64,000 nt of DNA from an uncultured Acidobacteriaceae bacterium (GTDB lineage: Bacteria > Acidobacteriota > Terriglobia > Terriglobales > Acidobacteriaceae): contig CALFMO010000050.1 of NCBI GenBank assembly GCA_937879855.1, positions 62,001-126,000 on the forward strand, written 5' to 3'. The notes under the pieces were generated by a model that worked only from the letters and a program-made list of their open reading frames with translations, had not been told where the DNA came from and ran no database searches. Below are positions 26,828 through 37,537 of this stretch, in pieces (within the stretch, counting starts at the first letter, position 1; every line of letters starts with the position of its first letter). The position numbers and the translations under genes are program-made.

Positions 26828-27859
26828 TCACAAAGAGTTTGCCAAGTCGCGCAGGCGCTCGGCGGCACTCTCGGGAGTGATATCGCGTTGTGGCGTTCCC
26901 AGCATCTCAAAGCCGACCATGAATTTGCGAATGGTGGCGGAGCGCAGCAGCGGCGGATAAAAATGGGCGTGAAAATGACATTCCGGATGATCGACGCCAT
27001 TGGTCGGCGATTGGTGGAATCCCATCGAATAAGGGAAGGGAACCTGAAAAACTTTGTTGTAGGTGGAAGTGACGCGCTGAAGCATGTCGCTTAAGCCGCG
27101 TACTTCCTCGGTCGTGAACTGATGCATGCTTCCGAAGTGGCGCCGGCTGCAGACCAGAGTCTCAAACGGCCACACCGCCCAGAAGGGGACCAACGCGATA
27201 AAGTCCTCGTTCTGGTAAACAATTCGCAACTTCTGGCTTTGTTCTAATGCGACGTAGTCACACAGCAGACAGGTGCCGTGCGTCTTCGAGTAAGAGGCTT
27301 GCGCAGAGAGTTCCTTAGATGGCGCTTCCGGAATCGAATAGGTCGCCCAGATCTGGCAATGGGGATGCGGATTGCTCGCCCCCATCATGGCGCCGCGGTT
27401 TTCAAAAATCTGTATGTGGTGAATGTCTTTGAGTTCGGCCAATTCCCGAAATTGTGCGACCCAGGTGTGGACGACGAGTTCAATCTCATCCAGCGACATC
27501 GTGGCCAGCGTGAGATCGTGACGCGGAGAAAAGCAAATCACGCGGCAAGTCCCGGGTTCGCCCTCCGCGACCAGCAAGCCTTTGTTATCGACGTCGAGAC
27601 GATCGTGGGCGGTTTGAGGTTTTAGAGCGGCGTAATCATTGTCGAAGACGAAGGTCGTCGCATACTTTGGATTCCGAATCCCGCCGGCCCGAGTGTTGCC
27701 GGGACAGAGATAGCAAGTCGGGTCGTATGTGGGCTCGGACGCCGTCGGAATCTGCGCTACCTCTCCCTGCCACGGACGAGTCGTGCGATGGGGAGAGACC
27801 AGAATCCATTCATTGGTCAGCGGGTTGAGTCGGCGATGCGGATCTTCGGTAAGTTTCAA
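26828..27859 (-). CDS. galT: Galactose-1-phosphate uridylyltransferase
   Basis: A 343-residue enzyme of the Leloir pathway, converting galactose-1-phosphate and UDP-glucose to UDP-galactose and glucose-1-phosphate. It has the HIT-superfamily active site NPHPHCQIW (His165-x-His167), the N-terminal RxNPLTNEWILVSPHR block, the zinc pair CYLCPG (Cys49, Cys52), and a FENRGAMMGAS segment before the active site. Length fits the family. No galK or galE is adjacent. The rhodanese gene begins 71 bp downstream on the same strand. Confidence 0.94.
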   Translation of the reverse strand: MKLTEDPHRRLNPLTNEWILVSPHRTTRPWQGEVAQIPTASEPTYDPTCYLCPGNTRAGGIRNPKYATTFVFDNDYAALKPQTAHDRLDVDNKGLLVAEGEPGTCRVICFSPRHDLTLATMSLDEIELVVHTWVAQFRELAELKDIHHIQIFENRGAMMGASNPHPHCQIWATYSIPEAPSKELSAQASYSKTHGTCLLCDYVALEQSQKLRIVYQNEDFIALVPFWAVWPFETLVCSRRHFGSMHQFTTEEVRGLSDMLQRVTSTYNKVFQVPFPYSMGFHQSPTNGVDHPECHFHAHFYPPLLRSATIRKFMVGFEMLGTPQRDITPESAAERLRDLANSL

Positions 27860-28020
27860 GTTCGGCCTCGGGGCATTTTACGGCACAAGCACACGAGGGC
27901 AATTGAAATTTCGCGTCGATTCCCCGAGCAGGACAGCGGAGGCGGCTGTCTCTACGCGTCATTTATTGGCTTCCTGAAGTTCGTGAAGACTCGAAGGTTT
28001 CCGGAGGGTCAAAGAAGCAT

Positions 28021-28347
28021 TTGTGCCAGAGCGCAGAAACGTTAAATCTGACAGCGCGTTGCAGGTTGAGGTATCTCGGCCGGTCCATTGCTCCCTACAA
28101 CTTTACCGAAGGCGCCCGGCCAAAATGCGGCGACACTGATCGCGATATCTACAGAATTTTTATGACCGGTCTGGACCGTACTCCCTTGCCCTCCTATGCC
28201 GACAACATCAAGCCCGATGAGGCATGGGATCTGGTGTTCTATCTGCGAACGCTGATGTCGCAGCCTAGCAAGGAAAAAGAGATCGCGAAAAAACTCGATT
28301 TGAAGCCGGTCAATCCCAACGCACGGCGGGCCAACCGTAGAAGTTGA
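28021..28347 (+). pseudogene. Cytochrome c C-terminal remnant
   Basis: The frame from about 28075 encodes APYNFTEGARPKCGDTDRD, then IYRIFMTGLDRTPLPSYADN, then EAWDLVFYLRTLMSQ. This matches the C-terminal half of a class I cytochrome c domain. No CxxCH heme site exists in any frame just upstream, and the axial Met, normally in GTPMPS, reads RTPLPS. The preceding codons (28021-28074) do not look like cytochrome sequence and there is no signal peptide. It is therefore a 5'-truncated relic. It sits 213 bp before the heme O synthase, so it may mark a lost respiratory locus. Confidence 0.7.
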
Positions 28348-28560
28348 AGCCACGCAAAGTTAAATCCGTGGTTTCTTGACGAGAAATCCTACCAAGCTTG
28401 CAATTTCTCATCGCCTCCAGCATATTGAGGGGTCGCAAGTGTTTGCCTGGTTCTTCATGTAACTATAATGAGAAAAGCGATATCTAATAAGAATGCTAGT
28501 ATCGTAACTCTTCGATCGCGCAAACGGAATCTTGTGCTGAATCCGGGCAACACTGGTAAA

Positions 28561-29457
28561 ATGGCGGCCACTCAAGTGATGGCGAATCCGATTTCCCTGC
28601 AAACCCTCAAGTCCAAAGTCCGGGACTACTACACTTTGACCAAGCCCGAGGTCAATCTGCTGATCTTGATGACAACGTCGGCGGGTTATTACCTGGCCGC
28701 TCGTGGTCCCGTGCGAATCGCCGGGCTGCTGAACACCCTCTTGGGCACGTTACTGGTGGCCGGCGGCACTGCGACGTTAAATCAATGGATGGAGCGGGTT
28801 TGGGACGGCAAGATGCGGCGCACCGCCTCTCGTCCGCTGCCCTCGGGCCGGCTCTCAAGCCGCGAGGCGTTGCTGTTCGGCATTGCGCTAAGCGTCGCGG
28901 GAGGCGTCTACCTTCTGGTCGCGGTGAATCGTCTATCGGCTTTACTCGCGGTCTCTACCCTACTCTCCTATTTGCTTGTCTACACTCCGCTCAAGCGGAA
29001 GACGCCACTGTGCACGCTGCTCGGTGCTTTCCCGGGCGCCATGCCAACCTTGATCGGCTGGGCCGGAGCTTCGGCGGCCATCAACCGGCAAGCCTGGTTT
29101 TTGTTCGCAATTCTGTTTCTGTGGCAGTTTCCTCATTTTCTGGCGATTGCTCTCATGTACCGCGAGGACTACAGCCGGGCTGGCTATCACATGCTCCCCG
29201 CCTTCGACCGCGACACCCGCTTCACCCGGGCTGAGATCGTGGGCTTCACTCTCGTCCTCGTGACGGCCACGATGCTTCCATTGGCGGGCGGGGGATTACT
29301 TTCATGGGCAGGGATGTGCCTGGCAGGAGCCTTCTTGCTCTATTACGTAGCTAAACTCGCAGTGTCGAGCACAACAGTCAGGGCGAGCCGCCTCCTGCAC
29401 GCTTCCGTTCTCTATCTCCCTGTGGTTCTCGTGATCATGGTGGCCGCGAAGAAGTAG
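28561..29457 (+). CDS. ctaB: Protoheme IX farnesyltransferase (heme O synthase)
   Basis: A 298-residue inner-membrane prenyltransferase. I used the ATG at 28561; an ATG at 28579 is equally possible, and one at 28468 would add a basic extension. The substrate-binding motif NQWMERVWDGKMRRTASRPLPSG (residues ~72-94) and the second Asp-rich loop YREDYSRAGYHMLP are intact, with about eight to nine TM helices. It farnesylates heme B to heme O for terminal oxidases. No oxidase genes are adjacent, only a cytochrome c relic just upstream. Confidence 0.92.
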   Translation: MAATQVMANPISLQTLKSKVRDYYTLTKPEVNLLILMTTSAGYYLAARGPVRIAGLLNTLLGTLLVAGGTATLNQWMERVWDGKMRRTASRPLPSGRLSSREALLFGIALSVAGGVYLLVAVNRLSALLAVSTLLSYLLVYTPLKRKTPLCTLLGAFPGAMPTLIGWAGASAAINRQAWFLFAILFLWQFPHFLAIALMYREDYSRAGYHMLPAFDRDTRFTRAEIVGFTLVLVTATMLPLAGGGLLSWAGMCLAGAFLLYYVAKLAVSSTTVRASRLLHASVLYLPVVLVIMVAAKK

Positions 29458-29571
29458 AAAGGACATTCTCGCTTTCCGCGCGGATTGCCATGCGACTGGG
29501 AAACACCCCTGCCGCAGGTCTTCGCGTCGTGGCATAATCTTCCCCAAAGTTTCCCGATCAGGTGCCAAACT

Positions 29572-30603
29572 ATGCGTCGAGTGCTGACCGTCCTCTGTCT
29601 TTGTGTCTTCATCGTGCTTCTCCCTTACGCCTGGGCCGAGACCCAAGCCGGTAAGTCCCTGCAGATTTATTTTGTCGACGTGGAAGGCGGCCAGGCGACT
29701 CTGGTGGTGAGCCCATCCGGCGAGTCGCTGCTCATCGATACCGGTTGGCCAGGATATGAGGGCCGCGACGCCGACCGGATCCTGGCCGCGGCTCATCAAG
29801 CCGGCATCACTCAGATAGATTACGTGCTGATCACGCACTACCATCGCGACCACGTCGGCGGAGTTCCCCAGTTGGTGGATGGAATCAAAGTAGGCACGTT
29901 CGTCGACCACGGTCCAAACCTCGAGGACTCAGCCGTCACACGCACCGATTATGCCGCCTACGAGAAGGCGATCGCCGGCCACGCGCATGTTGTCGTCAAG
30001 CCCGGATGGACGCTGCCGATCAAGGGCATTGAGGCTCGCGTGCTGAGCGCGGCGGGTGACCACATCACAAATCCACTGTCGGGCGCCGGAGAGGCGAATG
30101 CGTATTGTGCCTCCGAGCCCGCCGCCGACCCAGACCCTACCGAAAACGCGCGTTCGGTCGGTATTTTGATTACCTACGGACACTTTCGCTTCCTCGATCT
30201 CGGCGATCTCACCAAGAAAAAAGAGATCGAGCTCGCCTGCCCCAAAAACTTGCTCGGCAAAGTCGATCTCTTCCTGGTCACGCATCACGGCGCAGACCTT
30301 TCCAATCCGAAGGCCCTGGTCTGGGCGCTGCATCCAAGGGTGGCGATCATCGACAACGGACCGCGCAAGGGATCGAGTCCCGCCGCATGGCAGATTGTCC
30401 ACGACTCGCCCGGGTTGGAAGATTTGTGGCAGCTTCACTACGCGGAAGAATCGGACAAGGCACACAACGTTGCCGATCCGCGCATCGCGAACGTGAAAGA
30501 AAACTGCGAAGGAAAATACCTCGAGGTCGCAGCCGAATCCAACGGCGCCTTCACCGTGACCAACAGCCGCACCGCTGAACAGAAGACTTACACAAAAAAG
30601 TAA
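29572..30603 (+). CDS. Secreted metallo-beta-lactamase-fold hydrolase (ComEC-C-like)
   Basis: A 343-residue exported protein. I used the ATG at 29572 because it gives a signal peptide (MRRVLTVLCLCVFIVLLPYAWAE). The metal motif THYHRDHVGG (residues ~81-90) and later LVTHHGADLSNP with DNGPRKGSS are those of the ComEC/Rec2 competence-type metallo-beta-lactamase subgroup. The family includes nucleases and lactonase-like enzymes, and the substrate is unknown. It lies 114 bp after the heme O synthase and is followed by a strong hairpin. Confidence 0.87.
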   Translation: MRRVLTVLCLCVFIVLLPYAWAETQAGKSLQIYFVDVEGGQATLVVSPSGESLLIDTGWPGYEGRDADRILAAAHQAGITQIDYVLITHYHRDHVGGVPQLVDGIKVGTFVDHGPNLEDSAVTRTDYAAYEKAIAGHAHVVVKPGWTLPIKGIEARVLSAAGDHITNPLSGAGEANAYCASEPAADPDPTENARSVGILITYGHFRFLDLGDLTKKKEIELACPKNLLGKVDLFLVTHHGADLSNPKALVWALHPRVAIIDNGPRKGSSPAAWQIVHDSPGLEDLWQLHYAEESDKAHNVADPRIANVKENCEGKYLEVAAESNGAFTVTNSRTAEQKTYTKK

Positions 30604-30604
30604 C

Positions 30605-30650
30605 GCCGCCGTCCCGGCGGCTGTCGCGCGCGTCTCGCGCGCGCGAGCAG
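30605..30650. repeat. GC-rich double hairpin after the metallo-beta-lactamase gene
   Basis: GCCGCCG-tcc-CGGCGGC (30605-30621) is followed by a CGCGCG/CGCGCG inverted repeat (30625-30645). It begins 2 bp after the stop codon and likely ends or slows transcription. A related pair of hairpins follows the stop at 50729, and the CGGCTGTC arm links it to the repeats at 52251 and 55663. Confidence 0.6.
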
Positions 30651-30689
30651 AGCCCCAGATCACCGCCGTTACAATTACAATCCTGCTCC

Positions 30690-31175
30690 ATGATCGTGCT
30701 CGTCATGGGAGTCGTCGGGTCCGGTAAGACAACCGTGGGGCGTCTGCTGGCCGAGCAACTCGCCTGGGAATTTGCCGATGCGGATGACTTTCATCCAGCA
30801 TCGAACGTAGAAAAGATTCGTCACGGCGTCCCGCTTACCGACGATGATCGCTGGCCTTGGCTGCACGCTCTTCGCGGAGCGATCACCCGTTGGCTCTCTG
30901 AAGGGCGGAATGTTGTGCTGGCCTGTTCAGCCCTTAAGCGCGCCTACCGCCGCGAACTCGAAGTTGGGCCGGATGTCCGCTTTGTATATCTGAAGGGAAC
31001 TGCGGACCTGATCGCCCAGCGACTGCGGCTACGACACGGACACTTTGCCGACGACAAGATCCTGGCCAGCCAGTTCGCCGATTTGGAGGAACCTGAGGAC
31101 GCAGTGACGGTCGAAATCGCCGCGTCCCCACCACAAATTGTCGCCGAGATTCGGAAGAAGCTCGGCTTGGGGTAG
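30690..31175 (+). CDS. gntK: Gluconokinase
   Basis: A 161-residue small kinase of the P-loop gluconate kinase family. Walker A is GVVGSGKTT (residues ~7-15). The conserved DADDFHPASNVEKIRHGVPLTDDDRWPWL block binds gluconate, and LACSALKRAYR and LRLRHGHFADDKILASQFADLEEP complete the family pattern. It phosphorylates gluconate to 6-phosphogluconate, feeding the pentose phosphate or Entner-Doudoroff route. It is followed after 33 bp by a sugar-acid-type transporter, which may import its substrate. Confidence 0.93.
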   Translation: MIVLVMGVVGSGKTTVGRLLAEQLAWEFADADDFHPASNVEKIRHGVPLTDDDRWPWLHALRGAITRWLSEGRNVVLACSALKRAYRRELEVGPDVRFVYLKGTADLIAQRLRLRHGHFADDKILASQFADLEEPEDAVTVEIAASPPQIVAEIRKKLGLG

Positions 31176-31208
31176 AATCCTCGCACCACCGAACCGCCCG
31201 GAAATACA

Positions 31209-32501
31209 TTGGAAATCGCCACTGACCGCCTCGAATCCGCTGTTGTCTCCCGACTCATGTGGCGGCTGCTGCCGTTTCTCTTCCTGCTCTACATCGTTGC
31301 CTACCTCGATCGCATCAACGTGAGCTTCGCCGTCTTGCAGATGCGCGGGCAACTCGGCCTCAGCGACCGCGCCTATGGCCGTGCGGCGGGGATGTTTTTT
31401 GCCGGCTATTTTTTCTTTCAGCTTCCCAGCAACCTAGTACTGGAGAAATTCGGCGTCCGCCGTTGGATCTCGGGCCTGATGATCACTTGGGGCGTGATTT
31501 CCTGCCTCATGATCTTCATCCGCGGCCCTGTCAGCTTCTACGTTATGCGGTTCATGCTAGGAGCGGCCGAGGCTGGATTCTTTCCCGGCATGATTCTTTA
31601 CATGAAGCGCTGGTTCCCGGCCAACGCACGGGCACGCGCTGTCGCCTGGTTCATGACGGCCAATCCGCTGGCGGGAATCGTGGGCAGTCCGGTCTCAGGA
31701 GCGCTGCTCGGGCTCAACGGCAAAGGACTATCGGGATGGCAGTGGATGTTTCTGATGGAAGGCATTCCTGCGATTCTTCTTGGAGTGGCCGTCTTTTGGG
31801 CGCTTTCCGACAACCCCCGGGAAGCGGCTTGGCTGAAAGGCGAAGAGCGGGAGTGGCTGCTGGCGAGACTGACTCTTGAACAGCAGGCGGAATCGACGCT
31901 TAACAAGGAGAATCTTTGGGCGGTCCTCGTCAGCCCTCGAATCTGGCTTCTCTCGATCGTGTACTTTTCCGTCTCCGCCACCATGTACGGCGTCACATTG
32001 TGGCTACCCAGCGTTATCCGATCGCTATCAGGGCTCAGCTATATCCTGACAGGCCTGGTGTCGACCCTTCCCTTTGTGTTCACGACGGTGGTGATGGTCG
32101 CCGTGGGAATGCTCTCCGACCGCGCCGGAGAGCGGCGCTGGCACACCGCCATTCCAGCCTTTGTCGGAGCGGTTGCCCTGGTAGCGGCGGGTTACGGAAC
32201 TTCAACTGCCGTCGTGGTCGGATGTATTGGACTCGGCATGGCCTGCGCCGAGGCGATGGGCGGACCTTTCTGGGCGATGGCGACTTCACGGATGGCTGGC
32301 CTCTCGGCGGCTGCCGGAATCGCGGTAATTAATTCATTGGCCAACTTGGGAGGCTATTTCGGTCCCGATATTATCGGGTTCTTTCGTAAGGCAAGCGGCG
32401 GCTATCGCGGAGGGTTTTTGGCGATCGCCGCGACGCTGGCCATCAGCGGTGCAGTCGCGTTGATCGTCGGACGCCCGCACGCAGGCGACAGAACCGTTTG
32501 A
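31209..32501 (+). CDS. MFS transporter, anion:cation symporter (ACS) family
   Basis: A 430-residue, 12-helix transporter starting at TTG 31209; an ATG at 31257 would lose the cytoplasmic N-terminus. Signatures of the ACS group are YLDRINVSFA in TM1, the short G..W.S.LM loop between TM2 and TM3, and GAAEAGFFPGMILYMKRWFP in TM4. Relatives move hexuronates, galactonate, tartrate and phthalate with protons. The neighbouring gluconokinase suggests a gluconate or sugar-acid substrate (inference). Confidence 0.92.
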   Translation: MEIATDRLESAVVSRLMWRLLPFLFLLYIVAYLDRINVSFAVLQMRGQLGLSDRAYGRAAGMFFAGYFFFQLPSNLVLEKFGVRRWISGLMITWGVISCLMIFIRGPVSFYVMRFMLGAAEAGFFPGMILYMKRWFPANARARAVAWFMTANPLAGIVGSPVSGALLGLNGKGLSGWQWMFLMEGIPAILLGVAVFWALSDNPREAAWLKGEEREWLLARLTLEQQAESTLNKENLWAVLVSPRIWLLSIVYFSVSATMYGVTLWLPSVIRSLSGLSYILTGLVSTLPFVFTTVVMVAVGMLSDRAGERRWHTAIPAFVGAVALVAAGYGTSTAVVVGCIGLGMACAEAMGGPFWAMATSRMAGLSAAAGIAVINSLANLGGYFGPDIIGFFRKASGGYRGGFLAIAATLAISGAVALIVGRPHAGDRTV

Positions 32502-32646
32502 TTCGCATTGTGGCAATCCAACGAGCTGGTCATTACAAATGCACCCAAAATGTACCGCTTCTGCTTCGTTCCACAAGGTCAATTGTTTACAATAGAAACT
32601 TCGCCTGACTGCCAGTTCGACGCCTGTAGAGGGACTAACAGCAATC

Positions 32647-34986
32647 TTGGAATCGACAAACCACAATTCCAGTTCCGGCCCGACCGTCTACTGGCGGGTC
32701 GAAGGGAGCCTGCTGGACCTGACGGTGGTCAGGCCCGTGGCGTTCTTTACCTGGAATGCGCAGACATTCGCCGAGCGTTTTCGACGTCGGGGCCAAATCT
32801 TTCTGATGGCTCTGCTGCGCCCCTTCCTTTATTCCACCAACCGTAAGTTTGCCACCCGGGCTATCCATACCGTCCTGCGCGGAGTTACCCGAGACCGGTT
32901 GGATCTGCTGGGCGAAGAATTCTTTCAATACAAGTTGAAGCCGCGGCTGAAGCAGCGAGGCGTGCAGAAAGTGCAGGAACTGGTGCAGTCCGGGGCGGAC
33001 GTCGTATTAGTGAGCCAGGGACTGGAGCACGTCATGCGGCCGCTGGCCCAGCATTTAAAAGTCAGGCGCATCGTGTCGAATCGCCTCGAGTTTCGCGATG
33101 GCGTTGCAACCGGTAGGTTGCTGAATCCGGTGATCCGGCCGCGCGGTGCCTTCGCGCGCATTCGCGAAGAGAATCCGGACGGTCGCCGCGCTCCGAAAAC
33201 CCTGGCACGGCAACTGAACATTTCGGTCGAAGAGTTGCGCGCAGCGGTGATCTATGCCGAGCGGCTGAATGTAGCGCCGACGCGGCCGATTGTTCATTTT
33301 GACGGCCAGAGGCAGGCTCCAAGGTTTTCTGTGCGCAAGGCGTTTTCCGGGAAGCATGTAATGCTCATCGGTGTTACAGGCTTCATTGGCAAGGTCTGGC
33401 TGGTGAATACGCTCCTGGATTTGCCCGAGCTGAAAAAGATCTATTTGCTTATCCGGCGGCAAAAATCGAATCCCGCTGAGCGCCGCTTCGAGAAAATGGT
33501 GGAAGAGTCGCCGGTGTTCGATCCACTCTTTGAACGGCATGGCGACCGCCTTCCAGATGTTCTCCGCGAGAAAATCGAGATCGTCGAAGGTGACGTCACC
33601 CAGCCGGGGCTGGGAATCAACCCGGCAACCGCTCGCCATCTGCAAACCAGCCTGGATCTCATCATCAACAGCTCGGGCTTGACGGATTTCAACCCCGACC
33701 TGCGCGATGCTCTCGCTACCAATACCGATGCCGCGGTAAACATTCTCGACTTCATACGAGCGACCGATCACGCCGGACTTTTGCACCTCTCCACCTGCTA
33801 TGTAGCCGGAGAGCAGGACGGGCGGGTCAACGAAACACTCACTCCCGACTACAATCCGCGCGAACTGCCAGGATTCGACGCCGAGCAGGAATGGCGTTCC
33901 CTCCATGAATTCGTGAAGCAGACCGAAGCAAAGGCCGACAGCGACGAAGTCACAGCGGAACTGCGCGCCCAGGCGCGGTTGAAGGAACATGCCGCGAAAG
34001 ATTTGCACGGCGCTGCGCTCGAGAATCAAATCCGCAAGAATCGTGTTCGTTGGCTCAAAACACAGCTGACCGAAGCCGGAACGCAGCGCGCCAAGGAATT
34101 GGGGTGGCCGAATACTTACACCCTCACCAAGAGCTTGGCCGAATCGCTGATCGCAAAGCATGGTGCGGGATTGCCGGTTGCAGTGGTGCGGCCCGCGATC
34201 GTCGAAACTTCAGTGGCGAAGCCGTTCCTCGGGTGGAATGAGGGCATCAACACGTCGGCGTCGCTGTCGTACCTGCTGGGAACATATTTTCGCCAGTTAC
34301 CATCGAATAAAAGCAAGCGCCTCGACATTGTTCCGGTGGATGCGGTCTGCAGCGGCATGACCTTGATTGCTGCCGCGGTCATGGAACGCAGGCATGACCC
34401 GCTCTATCAGATTGCAACCTCCGTCACTAATCCCTGCGACATGGGGCGCTCGATCGAGCTAACGTCGCTGGCCCACCGTAAGCACTACCGCGCGCAGGAA
34501 GGCTTGGAATCCTGGCTGCGCCTGCGGTTTGATGCAATTTCAGTTTCCAAGACGCGCTACAACCGGATGTCCGCGCCGGCACAGAAGGCAATCATAAAGT
34601 CGATTCAGCGCATCATGTCGCCCCTGCCGCTGAAAAAGGCTCCATTGGTCAAAGCCGAGCGCACTCTGGAGCGCCTGGAAAAACTCATTGAGCTGTTCGA
34701 ACCTTTCATTCTGTTAAACGAACATGACTTTGCCGCGGAAAACATCGAGAAGCTCTCCTATGCGCTCGTGCCCGAAGAGCAGGAGGTTTTCCGCTACGAC
34801 ACGCGCTCGCTGGATTGGTGGGAGTACTGGATCAACATTCACATCCCCGCTTTGCGTCGCTGGACCTATCCCTTGATTGAAGGAAGGCCTCTGGAAGCAC
34901 GGCCTCCTCGCAGCTTTCAACTTGCGCCCGCAAATGGGGACACCGTGAAAACGGGAACCAACGGAGCCACGTGGCGATATTCCTGA
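32647..34986 (+). CDS. Fusion of degenerate HAD domain and fatty acyl-CoA reductase-like domain
   Basis: A 779-residue protein starting at TTG 32647. Residues ~15-185 resemble a HAD-IB (SerB-like) phosphatase, but the nucleophile motif FDxDGT reads WRVEGS, so the catalytic Asp is Arg and the acid/base Asp is Glu; LVSQGL keeps the motif II Ser. Residues ~215-640 form a NAD(P)-binding reductase of the Male-sterility/FAR type with [19 protein letters not shown] and the YTLTK catalytic Tyr/Lys, plus a ~130-residue insertion. The C-terminus (~640-779) resembles the FAR C-terminal region. It would reduce an acyl-CoA or acyl-ACP to an aldehyde or alcohol. It overlaps the next gene by 16 bp. Confidence 0.88.
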   Translation: MESTNHNSSSGPTVYWRVEGSLLDLTVVRPVAFFTWNAQTFAERFRRRGQIFLMALLRPFLYSTNRKFATRAIHTVLRGVTRDRLDLLGEEFFQYKLKPRLKQRGVQKVQELVQSGADVVLVSQGLEHVMRPLAQHLKVRRIVSNRLEFRDGVATGRLLNPVIRPRGAFARIREENPDGRRAPKTLARQLNISVEELRAAVIYAERLNVAPTRPIVHFDGQRQAPRFSVRKAFSGKHVMLIGVTGFIGKVWLVNTLLDLPELKKIYLLIRRQKSNPAERRFEKMVEESPVFDPLFERHGDRLPDVLREKIEIVEGDVTQPGLGINPATARHLQTSLDLIINSSGLTDFNPDLRDALATNTDAAVNILDFIRATDHAGLLHLSTCYVAGEQDGRVNETLTPDYNPRELPGFDAEQEWRSLHEFVKQTEAKADSDEVTAELRAQARLKEHAAKDLHGAALENQIRKNRVRWLKTQLTEAGTQRAKELGWPNTYTLTKSLAESLIAKHGAGLPVAVVRPAIVETSVAKPFLGWNEGINTSASLSYLLGTYFRQLPSNKSKRLDIVPVDAVCSGMTLIAAAVMERRHDPLYQIATSVTNPCDMGRSIELTSLAHRKHYRAQEGLESWLRLRFDAISVSKTRYNRMSAPAQKAIIKSIQRIMSPLPLKKAPLVKAERTLERLEKLIELFEPFILLNEHDFAAENIEKLSYALVPEEQEVFRYDTRSLDWWEYWINIHIPALRRWTYPLIEGRPLEARPPRSFQLAPANGDTVKTGTNGATWRYS

Positions 34987-36104
34987 CCGGCTCGACCGGA
35001 TACATCGGCGCTCACGTTGCAGCCAATCTGCTGGACGGATATGGCGCCGCTTTGAACCTGCTGGTGCGCGCGCGTGATCCGCAGGAAGCGCAGTTGCGCC
35101 TGTGGCGTGCGCTGCAGTTGCACCTGGAGTTTCCGCACTTCTACGAGCACCTGCAAACTAAAGTGCGGATTTTCTGCGGAGACTTGACATCTCCTGGCTT
35201 TGGCCTCAACCGCGATGAGTACGACCGCCTGGTCCACACCACCGATTCCGTAATTCATTGCGCGGCATCGCTGAACCGCAAGTCGGAGAAGAGTTGCTTG
35301 AACGTGAACTTGCGCGGCACGCTTGAGGTGCTTACGCTGGCTCGGCATGTCGAGCACTATCACGGTCTGCGACGCTTTAGCGAAGTCAGCACGGTTGCAG
35401 TTGCCGGCAAACGCAGTAACGAAGTTGTCACCGAAGATCGCGCTATCGAGTGGGACCGTTCCGACTACGATCCCTATGCGCGCACCAAGAAGTTTTGCGA
35501 GCACATGACGCGGGTGCTCCTGCCGGACACTCCCAAGACGGTCTTCCGGCCAAGCATTGTCCTCGGTGACAGCCGCCACGCGGAAACCACGCAGTTCGAC
35601 ATGGTGAAGTCGTTCGTATTCTTGGCTGGACTGCCGGTGCTGCCGTTTCGTCCCACCGACAAGATTGATATCGTCAATGTGGATTTTGTGGCGGATGCAA
35701 TTGCTACCTTGCACCAAAAAGATCAGCCGCAGTACGAGACCTATCATCTTTCTTCCGGAACAGGATCGCAGACGTTCCGCGAATTAACGACTGCACTAGC
35801 CGCCGCACAGCAAAAACGGGCGCCGGTGTTCTTGCCCTTTGCCGAAAAGCCGTTTTCTGGTTCGGTCAACTTTCTCGCGCATCGCAAGGGATCGATGGCC
35901 CACGGAGCCTCGCTATTAAAGGTGTTCATGCCATATCTGGTGTGGAACACGGTGTTCGACAATACACGCGTGACCTCTGAGTTGGGACGCAAGCCGGTTC
36001 CATTTTCGCAATACAGTTTTCCCCTGCTGCAATTCAGCCGCGAAAACAACTTCCAGTACAACTACGAGCCCTGGCCCGCTGCTCGCGGAGGAACTGCCGC
36101 ATGA
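34971..36104 (+). CDS. NAD(P)-binding thioester reductase/extended SDR
   Basis: A 377-residue extended short-chain dehydrogenase with [13 protein letters not shown] at the N-terminus, [10 protein letters not shown] (a phrase typical of thioester reductase and acyl reductase domains), VIHCAASLN and catalytic [11 protein letters not shown] (Tyr-x-x-x-Lys). It resembles NAD_binding_4 domains which reduce acyl thioesters or aldehydes. It overlaps the HAD/FAR gene by 16 bp and the next gene by 4 bp, so all three are co-translated. It may provide a second reduction or a ketone reduction in the same lipid pathway. Confidence 0.87.
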   Translation: MAIFLTGSTGYIGAHVAANLLDGYGAALNLLVRARDPQEAQLRLWRALQLHLEFPHFYEHLQTKVRIFCGDLTSPGFGLNRDEYDRLVHTTDSVIHCAASLNRKSEKSCLNVNLRGTLEVLTLARHVEHYHGLRRFSEVSTVAVAGKRSNEVVTEDRAIEWDRSDYDPYARTKKFCEHMTRVLLPDTPKTVFRPSIVLGDSRHAETTQFDMVKSFVFLAGLPVLPFRPTDKIDIVNVDFVADAIATLHQKDQPQYETYHLSSGTGSQTFRELTTALAAAQQKRAPVFLPFAEKPFSGSVNFLAHRKGSMAHGASLLKVFMPYLVWNTVFDNTRVTSELGRKPVPFSQYSFPLLQFSRENNFQYNYEPWPAARGGTAA

Positions 36105-37510
36105 TGGACTTCATTCTTGAGGCATGGGTCAGCAGCAACATTGAGCGCGCAAAAACGCGATGGATGCTCGGTGGGGGCAAACCGTGGCAGCACGGCGAAA
36201 AGCTGAAACTGCTCTTCGCCGGATACAACGGCACCCGCAACATGGGATCGGACGTGCGCGTGGACGAAATGCTACGCCAGATTCGTCACATCCTGGGCTC
36301 CGAACGGGTCGAGTTCACCGTGATGAGCCAGAACTTCGAGTTCTCAAAAGGATATTTCGAAGGTACTAAACAGGTTCACCTGCCCGACATTTTCCCGCCG
36401 TTCTTGTCCGATGAAGTTCCCCGGCACCATGGCGTTGTGGCCTGCGAAGGCTCCATGTTCAAGAGTAAGTTCGCCAATGCCCTGACCACGATGATGATCG
36501 GCTCCCTCGGCATCGCCGCAGTGGAGAACAAGCTCTCCGTCGGATACGGGGCAGAGGCCGGTCACATGGACCCTCTGGTTGCGAAAATGTGCGGACGTTA
36601 CTGCAGGAATTCACTGGTCATCACGCGCAACGAGGAATCGCGCACGGTGCTCCGCGAGTTGGGCGTACCCACCGAATTGGGCACGGATACGGCGTGGACT
36701 TTTGAGCCGCGTCCCCCGGAATATGGCCAGACCGTTTTGCGCCAAGTGGGATGGGACGGCCGTACTCCGGTACTGGTCGTATGCCCGATCAATCCATTTG
36801 AGTGGCCGGTGAAAGGCTCGGTAGCCAAAGCCGCCCTGCATAGTCTGACCGGCGCCTACAAGAACAGCCATTATCGCGGGCCCTACTTCCACAACTCCGG
36901 TCCGGCCGCCGATCGCGCCTATCAGCATTACCTGAACTCAATCGCCAACGCTGTGGACGCCTTCCGCAAGCAGCGAAATGTCTTTGTAATTCTGGCGGCC
37001 ACGGAGCGCATGGATGCGCGTGCGGCGAATCGCATTTCCGAAAAACTCGGAGGAGTTCCAGTTCTGACATCCGACCAGTACAACATGTATGAACTGGTCA
37101 GCATCCTGCGCGCTTGTCACATGATGGCTTCTTCGCGCTATCACGGCATCGTGACTTCCATGCCGGCGCTGGTTCCTTCGGCCGGAATCACGATGGATGA
37201 GCGCATTCGCAATTTGATGGGCGAGCGCGGGCATCCGGAATTGCTGATGAATGTGGATGATCCCGATCTCGAGGAGAAGTTATTGGCGGCACTCGAAACG
37301 CTGGCGACCGAGGGCGAGCGCATCGCCGATGGTATTGCGCGCACGGTGGTGAAGAATCTGAAAGTGATGGCCCGGATGGGAGTTTTCTTCGAAGAAGAGG
37401 TTCAGCGGCGTTATCCCGAATTCCCCACGCGCGCAGGAGAATGGAACTGGGAAGATTATCTTCCACCAATGAACGCGTCGCTGCGACAGTTAGTGGCCGC
37501 TTATAGCTAA
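36101..37510 (+). CDS. Polysaccharide pyruvyl transferase-family protein
   Basis: A 469-residue protein with the PS_pyruv_trans pattern: [22 protein letters not shown] near residues 37-58, then [44 protein letters not shown] and a C-terminal [19 protein letters not shown], where His and Tyr sit in the active site. Classic members transfer pyruvate from PEP to a sugar as a ketal. The N-terminal extension and the lipid-gene neighbourhood are unusual. It may modify a glycolipid headgroup, or have been recruited for another transfer. Overlaps the preceding reductase by 4 bp (ATGA). Confidence 0.83.
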   Translation: MMDFILEAWVSSNIERAKTRWMLGGGKPWQHGEKLKLLFAGYNGTRNMGSDVRVDEMLRQIRHILGSERVEFTVMSQNFEFSKGYFEGTKQVHLPDIFPPFLSDEVPRHHGVVACEGSMFKSKFANALTTMMIGSLGIAAVENKLSVGYGAEAGHMDPLVAKMCGRYCRNSLVITRNEESRTVLRELGVPTELGTDTAWTFEPRPPEYGQTVLRQVGWDGRTPVLVVCPINPFEWPVKGSVAKAALHSLTGAYKNSHYRGPYFHNSGPAADRAYQHYLNSIANAVDAFRKQRNVFVILAATERMDARAANRISEKLGGVPVLTSDQYNMYELVSILRACHMMASSRYHGIVTSMPALVPSAGITMDERIRNLMGERGHPELLMNVDDPDLEEKLLAALETLATEGERIADGIARTVVKNLKVMARMGVFFEEEVQRRYPEFPTRAGEWNWEDYLPPMNASLRQLVAAYS

Positions 37511-37537
37511 GCCGACAGCATCTGCGTACAACAAACC

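Noticed and set aside
33055..34161. 368-codon minus-strand frame inside the HAD/reductase fusion gene
   Set aside because: Antisense shadow of a well-supported coding sequence with GxxGxxG and YxxxK motifs.
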